Part shown: piece after piece, positions 8,267-18,887 of the stretch
Layout of the letters: each line of letters begins with the position of its first letter
Numbering within the stretch: position 1 is the stretch's first letter
Assembly (NCBI RefSeq): GCF_000306945.1
Contig: NC_018518.1
Span: 3,658,001-3,722,000 of the forward strand
Source: Bordetella pertussis 18323
Lineage (GTDB): Bacteria; Pseudomonadota; Gammaproteobacteria; Burkholderiales; Burkholderiaceae_B
DNA: 64,000 bases
Direction of reading: 5' to 3'
The notes under the pieces: generated by a model
Database searches by the model: none
What the model saw: only the letters and a program-made list of their open reading frames with translations
Told to the model about the DNA's origin: nothing
Position numbers and translations under genes: made by a program

Positions 8267-9175
8267 CTACCAGCGGCCCGAGGCGCCGCCTCCGCCGCTG
8301 CGCCCGCCGCCCCCGCCACGAAAGCCGCCGAAGCCGCCGCTGCCCGACCCGCCGCGCCAGCCGCCGAAACCGCCCCCGCCGCTGCCGCCGCCTCCGCCAC
8401 CTCCACCTCCACCTCCACCGCCGCTGGGCAAGGCCTTGATGATGACCTTGATGCCCAGCACCAGCAGCGCCATAGCCAGGCCGGCGGAAATGCTCTGCAT
8501 GTAGATCGCCACGCCCACGCCGGCCAGCGCCGCCGCGATCGGCCCCGGCAGGATGAGCAGCACCACCAGCGCCGCGATGCCGTTCTCGCCCAGCCAGCCG
8601 CGTATGCCGGCCAGCCGCGAGCCCTCGTCGCGCCCGCTGGCGGCGGGCGGCGGCAACTCCTCGCCTTCGATGCGCCGCTCGAGCGCCGTGACGCCGGCCT
8701 GCACCGCGCCGGGCCAGTCGCCGGCGCGCAGGCGCGGCACGATGTATTCATTGATGATGCGGCCGGCCGCGGAGTCCGGAATCGCGCCCTCCAGGCCGTA
8801 GCCCACCTCGATGCGCAGCGCGCGGTCGTCGCTGGCCATCAGCAACAGCACGCCGTCATCCACTTTGTCGCGGCCTATCTTCCACTTCTCGAAGGCGCGC
8901 GTGGCGTACTGCTCGATGGTTTCCGGGGCAGTGCTCGGCACGATCAGCACCGCCACCTGCGCGCCCTTGCGCTGTTCCAGCGCCGCCAGCTGGGCCTCCA
9001 GCCGTTGGCGCTGCGCCGCGTCCAGTACGCCCGATTGGTCGACGACGCGGGCGCCGAACTCCGGCACCGGCGCCAGCTGCTGCGCCTGCGCCAGCAGCGC
9101 CCAGCCCGCCAGCCACGCGCCCAGCCACAGCGTCCGCAGGAAGCGCCAGGCGTTACTGGGCCGGACGTGGGGCAC
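8267..9175 (-). CDS. TPM-domain (YgcG-family) membrane protein with glycine-rich tail
   Basis: A 302-residue protein with an N-terminal signal sequence ([21 protein letters not shown]). A TPM domain follows at about 40-165 ([58 protein letters not shown]). Two hydrophobic segments lie near 190-240 ([34 protein letters not shown]). The last 55-60 residues are almost all Gly with Ser, Phe and Arg. TPM proteins are exported, membrane-anchored proteins of uncertain role, usually encoded beside LemA. Here the gene overlaps the end of the lemA-like gene by 23 bp, so the two are probably translated together. The Gly-rich tail is typical of the family and is not a sequencing artefact. Confidence 0.88.
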   Translation of the reverse strand: MPHVRPSNAWRFLRTLWLGAWLAGWALLAQAQQLAPVPEFGARVVDQSGVLDAAQRQRLEAQLAALEQRKGAQVAVLIVPSTAPETIEQYATRAFEKWKIGRDKVDDGVLLLMASDDRALRIEVGYGLEGAIPDSAAGRIINEYIVPRLRAGDWPGAVQAGVTALERRIEGEELPPPAASGRDEGSRLAGIRGWLGENGIAALVVLLILPGPIAAALAGVGVAIYMQSISAGLAMALLVLGIKVIIKALPSGGGGGGGGGGGGGSGGGGFGGWRGGSGSGGFGGFRGGGGGRSGGGGASGRW

Positions 9176-9782
9176 TGCCGCCCTCGTTGCTGAACTTCAC
9201 CTCCGGCGCGCGGGTGATCTCGGCCTCGTTGTCCACGCCGAAATTGGCCTTGGGCGCATAGCCGAAGACCTTGGCCGTGATCACTTCGGGGAACTGCCGC
9301 ACCAGCACGTTATAGGCCTGCACCGAGCGCACATAGCGCTCGCGTTCGACCGCCAGCCGATTCTCGGTGCCGGCCAGCTCGGTCTGCAGATCGCGGAACA
9401 GGCCCTCGGCCTTGAGCTGCGGGTAGTTCTCGGTCACCACCAGCAGCCGCGACAGGGCCGAGGACAGCTCGCCCTGCGCCTGCTGGAAGCGCTGCACCGC
9501 GGCCGGATCGTCGAGCTGGTCGGCCGTCAGCTGCACGCGGCCCACCTTGGCGCGCGCCTCGGTCACTTCGACCAGCACCTGGCGTTCGTGCGTCATGTAG
9601 GCATCCACCACCTTGACCAGCCGCGGCACCAGGTCGGCGCGGCGCTGGTACTGGTTGAGCACCTGCGACCAGGACGCCTTGACCTGCTCGTCGGCGGCCT
9701 GGATGGCGTTGTATCCGCAGCCCGACAGCAACGTGGTCAGCAGCGCCAGCAGGCCGGCGCCCAGCCAACGGGTAATCGTCAT
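9153..9782 (-). CDS. LemA-family lipoprotein
   Basis: A 209-residue LemA-family protein. It begins with a lipoprotein signal whose lipobox is LLSGC (Cys about residue 22), so it is probably anchored in a membrane facing the periplasm. The body is a long helical bundle with the family pattern [53 protein letters not shown] and [18 protein letters not shown]. LemA proteins have no firmly known function. The paired TPM gene follows with overlap. Confidence 0.9.
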   Translation of the reverse strand: MTITRWLGAGLLALLTTLLSGCGYNAIQAADEQVKASWSQVLNQYQRRADLVPRLVKVVDAYMTHERQVLVEVTEARAKVGRVQLTADQLDDPAAVQRFQQAQGELSSALSRLLVVTENYPQLKAEGLFRDLQTELAGTENRLAVERERYVRSVQAYNVLVRQFPEVITAKVFGYAPKANFGVDNEAEITRAPEVKFSNEGGSAPRPAQ

Positions 9783-9910
9783 GGCATGTCTTCCTGTAAC
9801 AATGGATCGCCGGCATTACAACAGGTCGGAGCCGGCTTGCCTATGACTGGACGCGGCCGAGCTGTTACAGGTTATGGCCAAACAGGGCGCCTCCCGGGGC
9901 CGGCATGGGA

Positions 9911-9916
9911 TACAAT
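9911..9916 (+). promoter_or_regulatory. candidate -10 box upstream of rhlE
   Basis: TACAAT within GGGATACAATCATT lies about 150 bp upstream of the rhlE start, in the 282 bp divergent region between the lemA-like gene and rhlE. No other feature is seen in that region. The assignment rests on the hexamer alone. Confidence 0.35.
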
Positions 9917-10064
9917 CATTCTCCGTGTGCATAGCCAATCGGCACACGTCTGCTGGCGCTTTCACCGCCATGCCCGTGAAAACGGGTTTCCTGTATCTCC
10001 TCACATTCGTCCGCCTGGATTGGAGTCTCTCAACTTTGAGCGACAGGCTACCGCTGGAGTTGTT

Positions 10065-11495
<1,431 letters not shown>

Positions 11496-11528
11496 TCCCG
11501 CTCACGCGGCATCGACAGGAGCCAGCGC

Positions 11529-12158
11529 ATGACGCTCTCGACGTGGTTGACCTTTTTCGTCGCATCATGGGCGATCTCATTCTCGCCCGGGGCGGGCGCC
11601 ATTTCGGCCATGTCCTCGGGCCTGAAGTACGGGTTCGCGCGCGGCTACTGGAACACGGCCGGGCTGATCCTCGGCATCCTGTTCCAGTTCCTGATCGTCG
11701 CCGTCGGGCTGGGCGCGGTGCTGGCCACCTCCGAGCTGGCCTTCACCCTCGTCAAGTACGCCGGCGTGGTCTACCTGATCTACCTGGGCATGCGCCAGAT
11801 CCGCACCGACGCCGCGCCGGTGACGGTCGATGCCGGCGATCCGCATCGCGCCTCGATTCGCGAACTGGTGGGCCGCGGCTTCCTGATCAACACCATGAAC
11901 CCCAAGGGCACGGTGTTCCTGCTGGCGGTCGTGCCGCAGTTCGTCGACCCCGCGCAGCCGCTGACCCAGCAATACCTGGCGCTGGCCGGCACGCTGGCCT
12001 TCACCGACCTGGTGGCCATGGACGTGTATACGCTGCTGGCCGCCAAGGTGCTGCGGATGTTGCGCAAGGCGCACCACATCCGCTGGATGAACCGCGTCTT
12101 CGGTTCGCTGTTCATCCTGGCCGGCGTATTCCTGGCTACATTCCGTCGCCACTCGTAA
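11529..12158 (+). CDS. LysE/RhtB-family amino-acid exporter
   Basis: A 209-residue inner-membrane protein with about six hydrophobic segments. The family's N-terminal signature FVASWAISFSPGAGAISAMSSGLKYG (PGP-like turn) and the mid-protein segment RGFLINTMNPKGTVFLLAVVPQFV are both clear. LysE/RhtB proteins export amino acids such as threonine, homoserine or lysine; the substrate here cannot be named. ATG 11529 follows an AGGAG site with good spacing. It lies 33 bp after rhlE and 48 bp before prfC on the same strand, so co-transcription is possible. Confidence 0.88.
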   Translation: MTLSTWLTFFVASWAISFSPGAGAISAMSSGLKYGFARGYWNTAGLILGILFQFLIVAVGLGAVLATSELAFTLVKYAGVVYLIYLGMRQIRTDAAPVTVDAGDPHRASIRELVGRGFLINTMNPKGTVFLLAVVPQFVDPAQPLTQQYLALAGTLAFTDLVAMDVYTLLAAKVLRMLRKAHHIRWMNRVFGSLFILAGVFLATFRRHS

Positions 12159-12206
12159 AGACACCCCGCTGGCGCGCCCGCGGTGCGCCAGTACAATCCA
12201 CCCGCC

Positions 12207-13793
12207 ATGAACATTCCCCAAGAAGTCGCGCGGCGACGCACCTTCGCCATCATTTCCCACCCGGACGCCGGTAAAACGACGCTGACCGAAAAACTGCTGC
12301 TGTTCGCAGGAGCGATCCAGATCGCCGGCAGCGTGAAGGCGCGCAAGGCCTCGCGCCATGCGTCGTCGGACTGGATGGAAATCGAAAAGCAGCGCGGCAT
12401 CTCGGTGGCATCGTCGGTCATGCAGATGGAGTACCGCGACTGCGTCATCAACCTGCTTGACACCCCGGGCCACCAGGACTTCTCGGAAGACACCTACCGG
12501 GTGCTGACGGCGGTGGACGCCGCGCTGATGGTCATCGACGCCGCCAATGGCGTCGAACCGCAGACGATCCGCCTGCTGCAGGTCTGCCGCGCGCGCAACA
12601 CGCCCATCATCACCTTCATCAACAAACTCGACCGCGAAGTCCGCGAGCCGCTCGAGCTGCTGTCGGAAATCGAAGGCCACCTCGGGTGGCCGGTGGGCAT
12701 GGGCAAGGCGTTTGGCGGCGTGTTCGACATCCGGCGCAACCGCATGCGCATTTTCCGCGCCGGGCAGGAGCGCCGCGGCGAGGACGACGAATTCATCGAC
12801 GGCCTGGACAACCCCGAGATCCCGCGCCGCTTCGGCGCCGCCTTCGCGCAGGCCAGCGGCGAGATCGAGCTGATCAACGAAGCCGCGCCGGCGTTCGACC
12901 GCGAGGCCTTCCTGGCCGGCAAGCAAACGCCCGTGTTCTTCGGTTCGGCCATCAACAACTTCGGCGTGCAGGAAGTCCTGGACGCGCTGGTCGACCAGGC
13001 GCCGGCCCCCGGCCCGCGCCAGGCGCTGGAGCGCGAAGTCCGCCCCGACGAACCCAAGTTCACCGGCGTGGTCTTCAAGGTGCAGGCCAACATGGATCCG
13101 GCGCACCGCGACCGGGTCGCCTTCGTGCGCGTGAGCTCGGGCCGCTTCGAACGCGGCATGCGCCTGAAGGTCGCGCGCACCGGCAAGGAAATGCGGCCCA
13201 ACAACGTGGTGTCGTTCCTGTCACAGCGCCGCGAGCTGCTCGACGAAGCCTATGCCGGCGACGTCATCGGCATTCCCAACCACGGCGTGCTGCAGCTGGG
13301 CGACGTGCTGACCGAAGGCGAGAGCCTGCGCTTTACCGGACTGCCGTTCTTCGCCCCGGAACTGTTCCAGGCGGTGGAAGTCAAAGATCCATTGCGTACC
13401 AAGCAATTGCGCGTGGGCCTGACGCAGCTGGGCGAGGAGGGCGCCATCCAGGTGTTCCGCCCCGAGGCCGCCGGCGGCGCGCTGCTGCTGGGCGCGGTGG
13501 GCCAGCTGCAGTTCGAAGTGGTCGCGCACCGGCTCAAGACCGAGTACGGCGTGGACGCCCGGATGATGCCTTCGCGCTACACCAGCGCGCGCTGGATCAC
13601 CTCCGACGACCCGCGCGCGCTGCGCAAGTTCATGGATGCCAATGCAGCCCATATCGCCTATGATGTGGTCGATGCGGCGGCGTTCCTTATCACTTCGCCC
13701 GCGCAATTGCGCGTGGCCGAAGACCTGTATCCGAATGTGAAATTCCACGCCTTGCGCGAGCATGGCGGCAAAGTCTTCGGAGACAAGGCGTAA
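12207..13793 (+). CDS. prfC: peptide chain release factor 3
   Basis: RF3 is the GTPase that recycles RF1/RF2 from the ribosome after termination. The 528-residue length equals the family norm. G motifs are clear: G1 SHPDAGKTTLTEK, the RGISVASSV switch I segment, G3 DTPGHQDF, G4 TFINKLDRE. Domain 2 begins about residue 280 (VFKVQANMDPAHRDRVAF) and the C-terminal domain holds LGAVGQLQFEVVAHRLKTEYGVD. I start at ATG 12207 (MNIPQEVARRRTFAI), as in other RF3 proteins, instead of an in-frame upstream ATG that adds eight unsupported residues. Confidence 0.96.
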   Translation: MNIPQEVARRRTFAIISHPDAGKTTLTEKLLLFAGAIQIAGSVKARKASRHASSDWMEIEKQRGISVASSVMQMEYRDCVINLLDTPGHQDFSEDTYRVLTAVDAALMVIDAANGVEPQTIRLLQVCRARNTPIITFINKLDREVREPLELLSEIEGHLGWPVGMGKAFGGVFDIRRNRMRIFRAGQERRGEDDEFIDGLDNPEIPRRFGAAFAQASGEIELINEAAPAFDREAFLAGKQTPVFFGSAINNFGVQEVLDALVDQAPAPGPRQALEREVRPDEPKFTGVVFKVQANMDPAHRDRVAFVRVSSGRFERGMRLKVARTGKEMRPNNVVSFLSQRRELLDEAYAGDVIGIPNHGVLQLGDVLTEGESLRFTGLPFFAPELFQAVEVKDPLRTKQLRVGLTQLGEEGAIQVFRPEAAGGALLLGAVGQLQFEVVAHRLKTEYGVDARMMPSRYTSARWITSDDPRALRKFMDANAAHIAYDVVDAAAFLITSPAQLRVAEDLYPNVKFHALREHGGKVFGDKA

Positions 13794-13829
13794 GCCGGGT
13801 CGGAGACCGCACGGCAGATGAGGGTAGCA

Positions 13830-14501
13830 ATGTCTTGGCGTTTATTGATCGCAACGCTTCTGGTCGCCCTGGGCGCAGCCGCCTGGGGCGGTATTCAACT
13901 GGGTGACTGGCTGGTGGCGCATGCCCCGCAGGCCGCGCCCGCGCCTGGCCAGGAAGGCGACGCATCGCAGCAACCCGTCCTCGACGCCAATGGCCGGCCG
14001 TATGTCGCGCAGCCTCCCCAGCCGCGCGTCGACGGCACGCTGGGCGTGCCGGACCAACCCGCCAGCCGCGACTGGGCGGTGAACACCGTCTCGCTGTTCG
14101 ACACCACCGGCGACCCGGCGGTACAGATCTCCCGCGACAGCATCACCATGGACCGCGCGCGCGAGATCGCCGCCAATTCCGATGTGCCGCTGCCTTCGGG
14201 CAACTCCGACATCACCACGCTGGACTTGCAGGCGCTGGGCGGCCAGGCGCCGATCGTGCCGCAGGAAGCCATCCCCGCGTCCGGCATGCAGCAGAATCCC
14301 GCGGCGGTCGCGCAGGTCGCGCCGCAAACCAACCGCGCCGGCGGCGGCAACTGGCAGGACGCGCTGCGCCGCGAACTGGCCCACTGCGCCACGCAGGGCT
14401 TTTTCGAGCGCCCCAGTTGCTCCTGGGCGGCACGCAACAAGTACTGTGCGCCCAACCGCGCATGGGGCACCATGGCCGAGTGCCCGCGCCGTCCCGACTG
14501 A
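13830..14501 (+). CDS. uncharacterised single-pass membrane or exported protein
   Basis: A 223-residue protein I do not recognise. An N-terminal hydrophobic segment (about residues 3-24, LLIATLLVALGAAAWGGI) suggests a membrane anchor or uncleaved signal. A Pro/Ala/Gln-rich linker follows. The C-terminal 50 residues are compact and Cys-rich (HCATQGFFERPSCSWAARNKYC followed by APNRAWG and a last Cys in AECP), with four Cys that could form disulfides outside the cytoplasm. GAGGG sits 6 nt before ATG 13830, so I prefer it over the ATG at 13818. A strong terminator follows. Confidence 0.7.
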   Translation: MSWRLLIATLLVALGAAAWGGIQLGDWLVAHAPQAAPAPGQEGDASQQPVLDANGRPYVAQPPQPRVDGTLGVPDQPASRDWAVNTVSLFDTTGDPAVQISRDSITMDRAREIAANSDVPLPSGNSDITTLDLQALGGQAPIVPQEAIPASGMQQNPAAVAQVAPQTNRAGGGNWQDALRRELAHCATQGFFERPSCSWAARNKYCAPNRAWGTMAECPRRPD

Positions 14502-14520
14502 CCGCACCCAGCCGCAATGC

Positions 14521-14550
14521 AAAGGGCGCACCGCATGGTGCGCCCTTTTT
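14521..14550 (+). terminator. Rho-independent terminator
   Basis: A perfect 12-bp stem AAAGGGCGCACC / GGTGCGCCCTTT with a GCAT loop runs into TTTTT. It lies 20 bp after the Cys-rich membrane protein gene. The A-tract on the other side lets it also serve bfr, which converges from the right. Confidence 0.9.
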
Positions 14551-14582
14551 CATGCCATGGCCGCCGAAGCGGCCACGATGCC

Positions 14583-15059
14583 TCAGCCGTCGACTTCCAT
14601 CTGGCTTTGCAGGTAGTTCTGCAGCCCCACCTGGTCGACCAGGCCGATTTGCGTTTCGAGGTAATCGATATGCTCTTCGGTGTCGTCCAGGATGTCCTGG
14701 AACAGATCGCGCGACACATAGTCGCGCACCGATTCACAGTGCGCGATGGCTTCCTTGACGGTCGCCTGCGCGGCCTGTTCCAGCTTCAGGTCACAGGCCA
14801 GCAGTTCCGGCACGTCCTCGCCGATCAGCAGCTTGTGCAGGTCTTGCAGGTTGGGCAGGCCATCGAGCATGAAAATGCGTTCGATGAGACGGTCGGCGTG
14901 CTTCATCTCGCCGATGGACTCTTCGTATTCATGCTTGCCCAGTTTGTTGAAGCCCCAGTGGCGCAGCATGCGGGCATGCAGGAAATATTGGTTGATTGCC
15001 GTCAGTTCGTTGGTGAGTTGCTTGTTGAGGAACTGGATGACGGTTTTATCGCCTTTCAT
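14583..15059 (-). CDS. bfr: bacterioferritin
   Basis: A 158-residue bacterioferritin, exactly the family length. It forms a 24-mer shell that oxidises and stores iron and binds heme between subunits. Ferroxidase ligands are visible in [36 protein letters not shown] and [13 protein letters not shown]. The heme-ligand Met is likely M52 in [17 protein letters not shown]. The start ATG (15057-15059) has AGGAG 6 nt upstream; an open frame extends further only because IS481 copy 3 continues it. IS481 copy 3 sits 109 bp upstream of the start, possibly displacing the native promoter. No clear Fur box is seen in the remaining upstream DNA. Confidence 0.96.
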   Translation of the reverse strand: MKGDKTVIQFLNKQLTNELTAINQYFLHARMLRHWGFNKLGKHEYEESIGEMKHADRLIERIFMLDGLPNLQDLHKLLIGEDVPELLACDLKLEQAAQATVKEAIAHCESVRDYVSRDLFQDILDDTEEHIDYLETQIGLVDQVGLQNYLQSQMEVDG

Positions 15060-15168
15060 GATGTACTCCTGGCAGACAGGCGCGTAAAGCTGGCGCGCAG
15101 TGACGCGCATGCGCCCAGCACATGCGCAACCCCGGCAGACTACCATCGCTTGCGCCTTGACTGCTAGC

Positions 15169-16211
15169 TGTGAAGATTCAATAGGTTGTATGCATGGTTC
15201 ATCCGAACCGGATTTGAGAAACTGGAAATCGCCAACCCCCCAGTTCACTCAAGGAGCCCGGCCGGATGAACACCCATAAGCATGCCCGATTGACCTTCCT
15301 ACGTCGACTCGAAATGGTCCAGCAATTGATCGCCCATCAAGTTTGTGTGCCTGAAGCGGCCCGCGCCTATGGGGTCACCGCGCCGACTGTGCGCAAATGG
15401 CTGGGCCGCTTCCTGGCTCAGGGCCAGGCGGGCTTGGCCGATGCGTCCTCGCGCCCGACGGTCTCGCCCCGAGCGATTGCGCCGGCCAAGGCGCTGGCTA
15501 TCGTGGAGCTGCGCCGCAAGCGGCTGACCCAAGCGCGCATCGCCCAGGCGCTGGGCGTGTCAGCCAGCACCGTCAGCCGCGTCCTGGCCCGCGCCGGTCT
15601 GTCGCACCTGGCCGACCTGGAGCCGGCCGAGCCGGTGGTGCGCTACGAGCATCAGGCCCCCGGCGATCTGCTGCACATCGACATCAAGAAGCTGGGACGT
15701 ATCCAGCGCCCTGGCCACCGGGTCACGGGCAACCGACGCGATACCGTTGAGGGGGCCGGCTGGGACTTCGTCTTCGTGGCCATCGATGACCACGCCCGCG
15801 TGGCCTTCACCGACATCCACCCCGACGAGCGCTTCCCCAGCGCCGTCCAGTTCCTCAAGGACGCAGTGGCCTACTACCAGCGCCTGGGCGTGACCATCCA
15901 GCGCTTGCTCACCGACAATGGCTCGGCCTTTCGCAGCCGCGCCTTCGCCGCGCTGTGCCATGAGCTGGGCATCAAGCACCGCTTTACCCGACCTTACCGC
16001 CCACAGACCAATGGCAAGGCCGAACGCTTCATCCAGTCGGCCTTGCGTGAGTGGGCTTACGCTCACACCTACCAGAACTCCCAACACCGAGCCGATGCCA
16101 TGAAATCCTGGCTACACCACTACAACTGGCATCGACCCCACCAAGGCATCGGGCGCGCTGTACCCATCTCCAGACTCAACCTGGACGAATACAACCTATT
16201 GACAGTTCACA
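15169..16211 (+). mobile_element. IS481: IS481 copy 3
   Basis: A complete 1,043 bp plus-strand copy flanked by GCTAGC at 15163-15168 and GCTAGC at 16212-16217. The flanks match, but GCTAGC is the commonest flank in this window, so matching alone does not prove a simple insertion. Neither flank is inside a gene, so continuity cannot be tested. Confidence 0.95.
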
Positions 16212-16216
16212 GCTAG
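15266..16216 (+). CDS. tnp: IS481 transposase (copy 3)
   Basis: Intact, 316 residues. The last codon is AGC (Ser) and the stop TAG comes from the GCTAGC flank. Confidence 0.95.
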   Translation: MNTHKHARLTFLRRLEMVQQLIAHQVCVPEAARAYGVTAPTVRKWLGRFLAQGQAGLADASSRPTVSPRAIAPAKALAIVELRRKRLTQARIAQALGVSASTVSRVLARAGLSHLADLEPAEPVVRYEHQAPGDLLHIDIKKLGRIQRPGHRVTGNRRDTVEGAGWDFVFVAIDDHARVAFTDIHPDERFPSAVQFLKDAVAYYQRLGVTIQRLLTDNGSAFRSRAFAALCHELGIKHRFTRPYRPQTNGKAERFIQSALREWAYAHTYQNSQHRADAMKSWLHHYNWHRPHQGIGRAVPISRLNLDEYNLLTVHS

Positions 16217-16255
16217 CGAAAAGCCAGAAAAATGGCAATCCTGAGGCAATATGGA

Positions 16256-16285
16256 GCAGATCGCCAGCTACGGCTGGCGATCTGC
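16256..16285 (+). promoter_or_regulatory. perfect 13-bp hairpin with TACG loop in the Lrp-gene leader
   Basis: Arms GCAGATCGCCAGC and GCTGGCGATCTGC pair perfectly across a TACG loop closed by C-G, the ultra-stable UNCG tetraloop type in RNA. No T-tract follows, so it is not an ordinary terminator. It ends 21 bp before the start of the Lrp-family gene. It could be an RNA structure or, as a palindrome, the regulator's own binding site. Confidence 0.6.
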
Positions 16286-16306
16286 CCAAACGGCCTGGAG
16301 ACTGCC

Positions 16307-16735
16307 ATGGATCATGCGCTCGACGCCCTGGACCGCCGCCTGCTGGCGCTGCTGCGCGCGGACGCCCGCCTGCCCACCGCCACGCTGGCCCGCCAGCTGC
16401 ACGTGTCGCGCGGAACGGTGCAGAACCGCATGGCGCGGCTCGAGCGCAGCGGCATCGTGGCCGGGTACACGGTGCGCCTGCGCAACGAGGACGAGCACGG
16501 CATACGCGCCATCACGCTGATCGAAGTGCGCGGCGCGGCCACCGATGCCGTGGTCGCGGCGCTGCGCCGCATCCCCGAGGCGCTGCAGGTGCATTCCACC
16601 AACGGCCGCTGGGACCTGGTGGTGGAGCTGCGCGCCGCCGACCTGCCCGCCTTCGACCGCGTGCTGCGCGACCTGCGCAGCATCGACGGCGTGGCCAACT
16701 CGGAAAGCAACCTGCTGTTGACGGCCCACCGATGA
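16307..16735 (+). CDS. Lrp/AsnC-family transcriptional regulator
   Basis: A 142-residue regulator. The N-terminal winged helix (about 5-60) reads LDALDRRLLALLRADARLP, then TLARQLHVSRGTVQNRMARLERSGIVAGY, as in Lrp/AsnC. The C-terminal RAM ligand-binding domain follows (ITLIEVRGAATDAVVAAL, ALQVHSTNGRWDLVVELRA). ATG 16307 has GGAG 7 nt upstream. The stop overlaps the ATG of the TonB receptor gene (ATGA at 16732-16735), so the pair was one translation unit, and the regulator may have controlled receptor expression. The receptor is now broken. The inducer is unknown. Confidence 0.88.
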   Translation: MDHALDALDRRLLALLRADARLPTATLARQLHVSRGTVQNRMARLERSGIVAGYTVRLRNEDEHGIRAITLIEVRGAATDAVVAALRRIPEALQVHSTNGRWDLVVELRAADLPAFDRVLRDLRSIDGVANSESNLLLTAHR

Positions 16736-18872
16736 ACACGCTGCGACGCCTGCGCATCCTGGGCGCCGCCGCCACGCTGGGCGGGCCGGCCGCCGCGCAG
16801 GAGGCGCCCGCCATGCTGGAGCCGGTGCGCATCAGCGGCACGCGCACCGGCACCTCGGTGCTCGATACGCCCGCGTCCGTGGACGTGGTCGATGGCCACG
16901 AGCTGCGCGCGCGCAACCTGCAGGTCAACCTGTCCGAAGGCTTGGCCGGCGTGCCCGGACTGCAGCTGCAGAACCGCCAGAATTACGCGCAGGACCTGCA
17001 GCTGTCGATACGCGGCTTCGGCGCGCGCTCGACCTTCGGCGTGCGCGGCGTGCGGCTGTACGTGGACGGCATCCCGGCCACCATGCCCGACGGCCAGGGC
17101 CAGACCTCGAACATCGACATCGGCTCGGCCGGCCGCGTGGAAGTGCTGCGCGGCCCGTTCTCGGCCCTGTACGGCAATTCGTCGGGCGGCGTGGTGCAGG
17201 TGTTCACCGAACAGGGCAGCGATCCGCCCGAGGCGACGGGCAGCGCGGCGGCGGGCAGCTTCGGCACCTGGCGCTACGGCGCCAAGCTGCGCGGCGCCAG
17301 CGCGGCAGACGGCCTGGATTACGTGCTGGACTTCAATCGCTTCACGACCGAGGGCTATCGCGACCACAGCGCCGCGCGCAAGAACCTGGGCAACGCGCGG
17401 CTGGGCCTGCGCATGGACGACGGCAGCCGCCTGACGCTGAGCGCCAACCACGTGGACCTGACCGCGCAGGATCCGCTGGGCCTGACGCGCGAGCAATTCG
17501 AGGACGACCCGCGCAGCGCGCCGGTGGCCGAGCGCTTCGATACGCGCAAGACCGTGCGCCAGACCCAGGGCGGCCTGCTGTACGAGCGCGCCTTCGACAC
17601 GCGCAACGACCTGCGCGTGATGCTGTACTACGGACAACGCCGCACCACGCAATACCAATCCATCCCGGTGGCCGTGCAGCAAAGCCCCACGCAGGCCGGC
17701 GGCGTGATCGACCTGGGCCGCGACTACGGCGGCGCCGACCTACGCTGGACCTCGCGCCAGCAGGTGGCCGGCCTGCCGCTGACCCTGATCGGCGGACTGG
17801 CCTATGACACCATGAAGGAGCAGCGCCGCGGCTACGACAACTACACCGGCCCGCCCGCCGCGCCCACCGGCCATGGGCGTCAAGGGCGCGTTGCGGCGCG
17901 ACGAGACCAACACGGTCTACAACCTGGACCCGTACCTGCAGGCCTCGTGGCAGTTCGCCGAGCGCTGGACGCTGGACGCGGGGCTGCGCTACAGCACGGT
18001 GCGCTTCGACTCGGACGATCATTACCAGGCGCCGGGCAACGGCGACGACAGCGGACGCGCCACCTATCGCAAGGCCTTGCCGGTGGCGGCGCTGCGCTAT
18101 GCGGCCAACGAGAACCTGAGCCTGTACGCCTCGTACGGACGCGGCTTCGAGACGCCCACGCTCAATGAACTGTCGTACCGGCCCGACCAGGCCCCGGGAC
18201 TGAACTTCGGCCTGCGGCCAGCCGTCAGCACCAACCTGGAGGCCGGCGTCAAATGGCGCACCGGCGCCGGCCTGGTGACCGCCGCGCTATTCCATACGCA
18301 AACCGACGACGAAATCGTCTCGGCTGGCAGCCTGGGCGGGCGCGCCACGTACCGCAACGCCGGCCGCACGCGGCGCGACGGCGTGGAGCTGCAATGGAAC
18401 GGCGAGTTCGCCCGCCACGCGCGCGCAGCTGGCCTATACCTGGCTGGACGCGCGCTATCGCGACGACGGTCCGGGCGCCATCCGGGCCGGCAACCGCATC
18501 CCGGGCGTGGCGGCGCAGGCGCTTTACGCCGCGCTGTCGTGGGCCCCGCCGCAAGGGTGGCAGGCCGGCATCGAAGCGCGCTACCTGGGCCGCATCGAGG
18601 TCAACGACGCCGACCAGACCCTCACCATCGAAGCGCCCCTGACCGAAGTGCGCTATCGCAACCCGCACGCCGAAGTCAAAGTGGATTATCAGGGCGCCAG
18701 CTGGGAAGTGGTGCTGGCGCCCGTTTCGCGCATGGAGTCGCGCGGCCTGGCCAAGGATGCGCTGGCGGTCGGCAAGACGGTCACCATCGTCGGTTATCCG
18801 CGCAAGGACGGCACGCACGAGGTGCGGGCCGAGCGCATCACCGTCGATGGCAAGACCATAGAGCTGCGCTGA
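16732..18872 (+). pseudogene. TonB-dependent receptor, two frameshifts, fused to a DUF6152-like domain
   Basis: It begins as an outer-membrane TonB receptor: signal peptide, then the plug (VLDTPASVDVVDGHEL, LQLSIRGFGARSTFGVRGVR, VEVLRGPFSALYGNSSGG) and early barrel strands. The frame breaks near 17860-17875 (..NYTGPPAAPTG to GVKGALRRDETNTVYNLDPY) and again near 18410-18425 in a CGCGCGCG tract. Barrel sequence then continues (LAYTWLDARYRDDGPG, ARYLGRIEVNDAD) until about 18620. There it changes, in frame, into QTLTIEAPLTEVRYRNPHAEV...GYPRKDGTHEVRAERITVDGK, which looks like the mature part of a small DUF6152-type exported protein. The last barrel strands of the receptor and the start of the second protein are missing, consistent with a deletion. 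The next gene encodes a DUF6644-like membrane protein, the usual partner of DUF6152, which supports this reading. Confidence 0.82.
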
Positions 18873-18887
18873 AGCGGGCCGGCCGGC

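Noticed and set aside
8267..8440. Gly-rich codon repeats at the end of the TPM gene as a tandem repeat or CRISPR
   Set aside because: The repeats are simple GGN codons in frame, typical of YgcG-family tails. No spaced direct repeats of CRISPR type occur anywhere in the window.
8811..10064. Upstream extension of the rhlE frame over the lemA and TPM genes
   Set aside because: The extension is antisense to two well-supported genes and has no helicase similarity. A TTG with a good ribosome site gives the family N-terminus.
16256..16285. Hairpin before the Lrp gene as an intrinsic terminator
   Set aside because: It has a strong stem but no following T-tract, and it lies directly in the leader of the gene.
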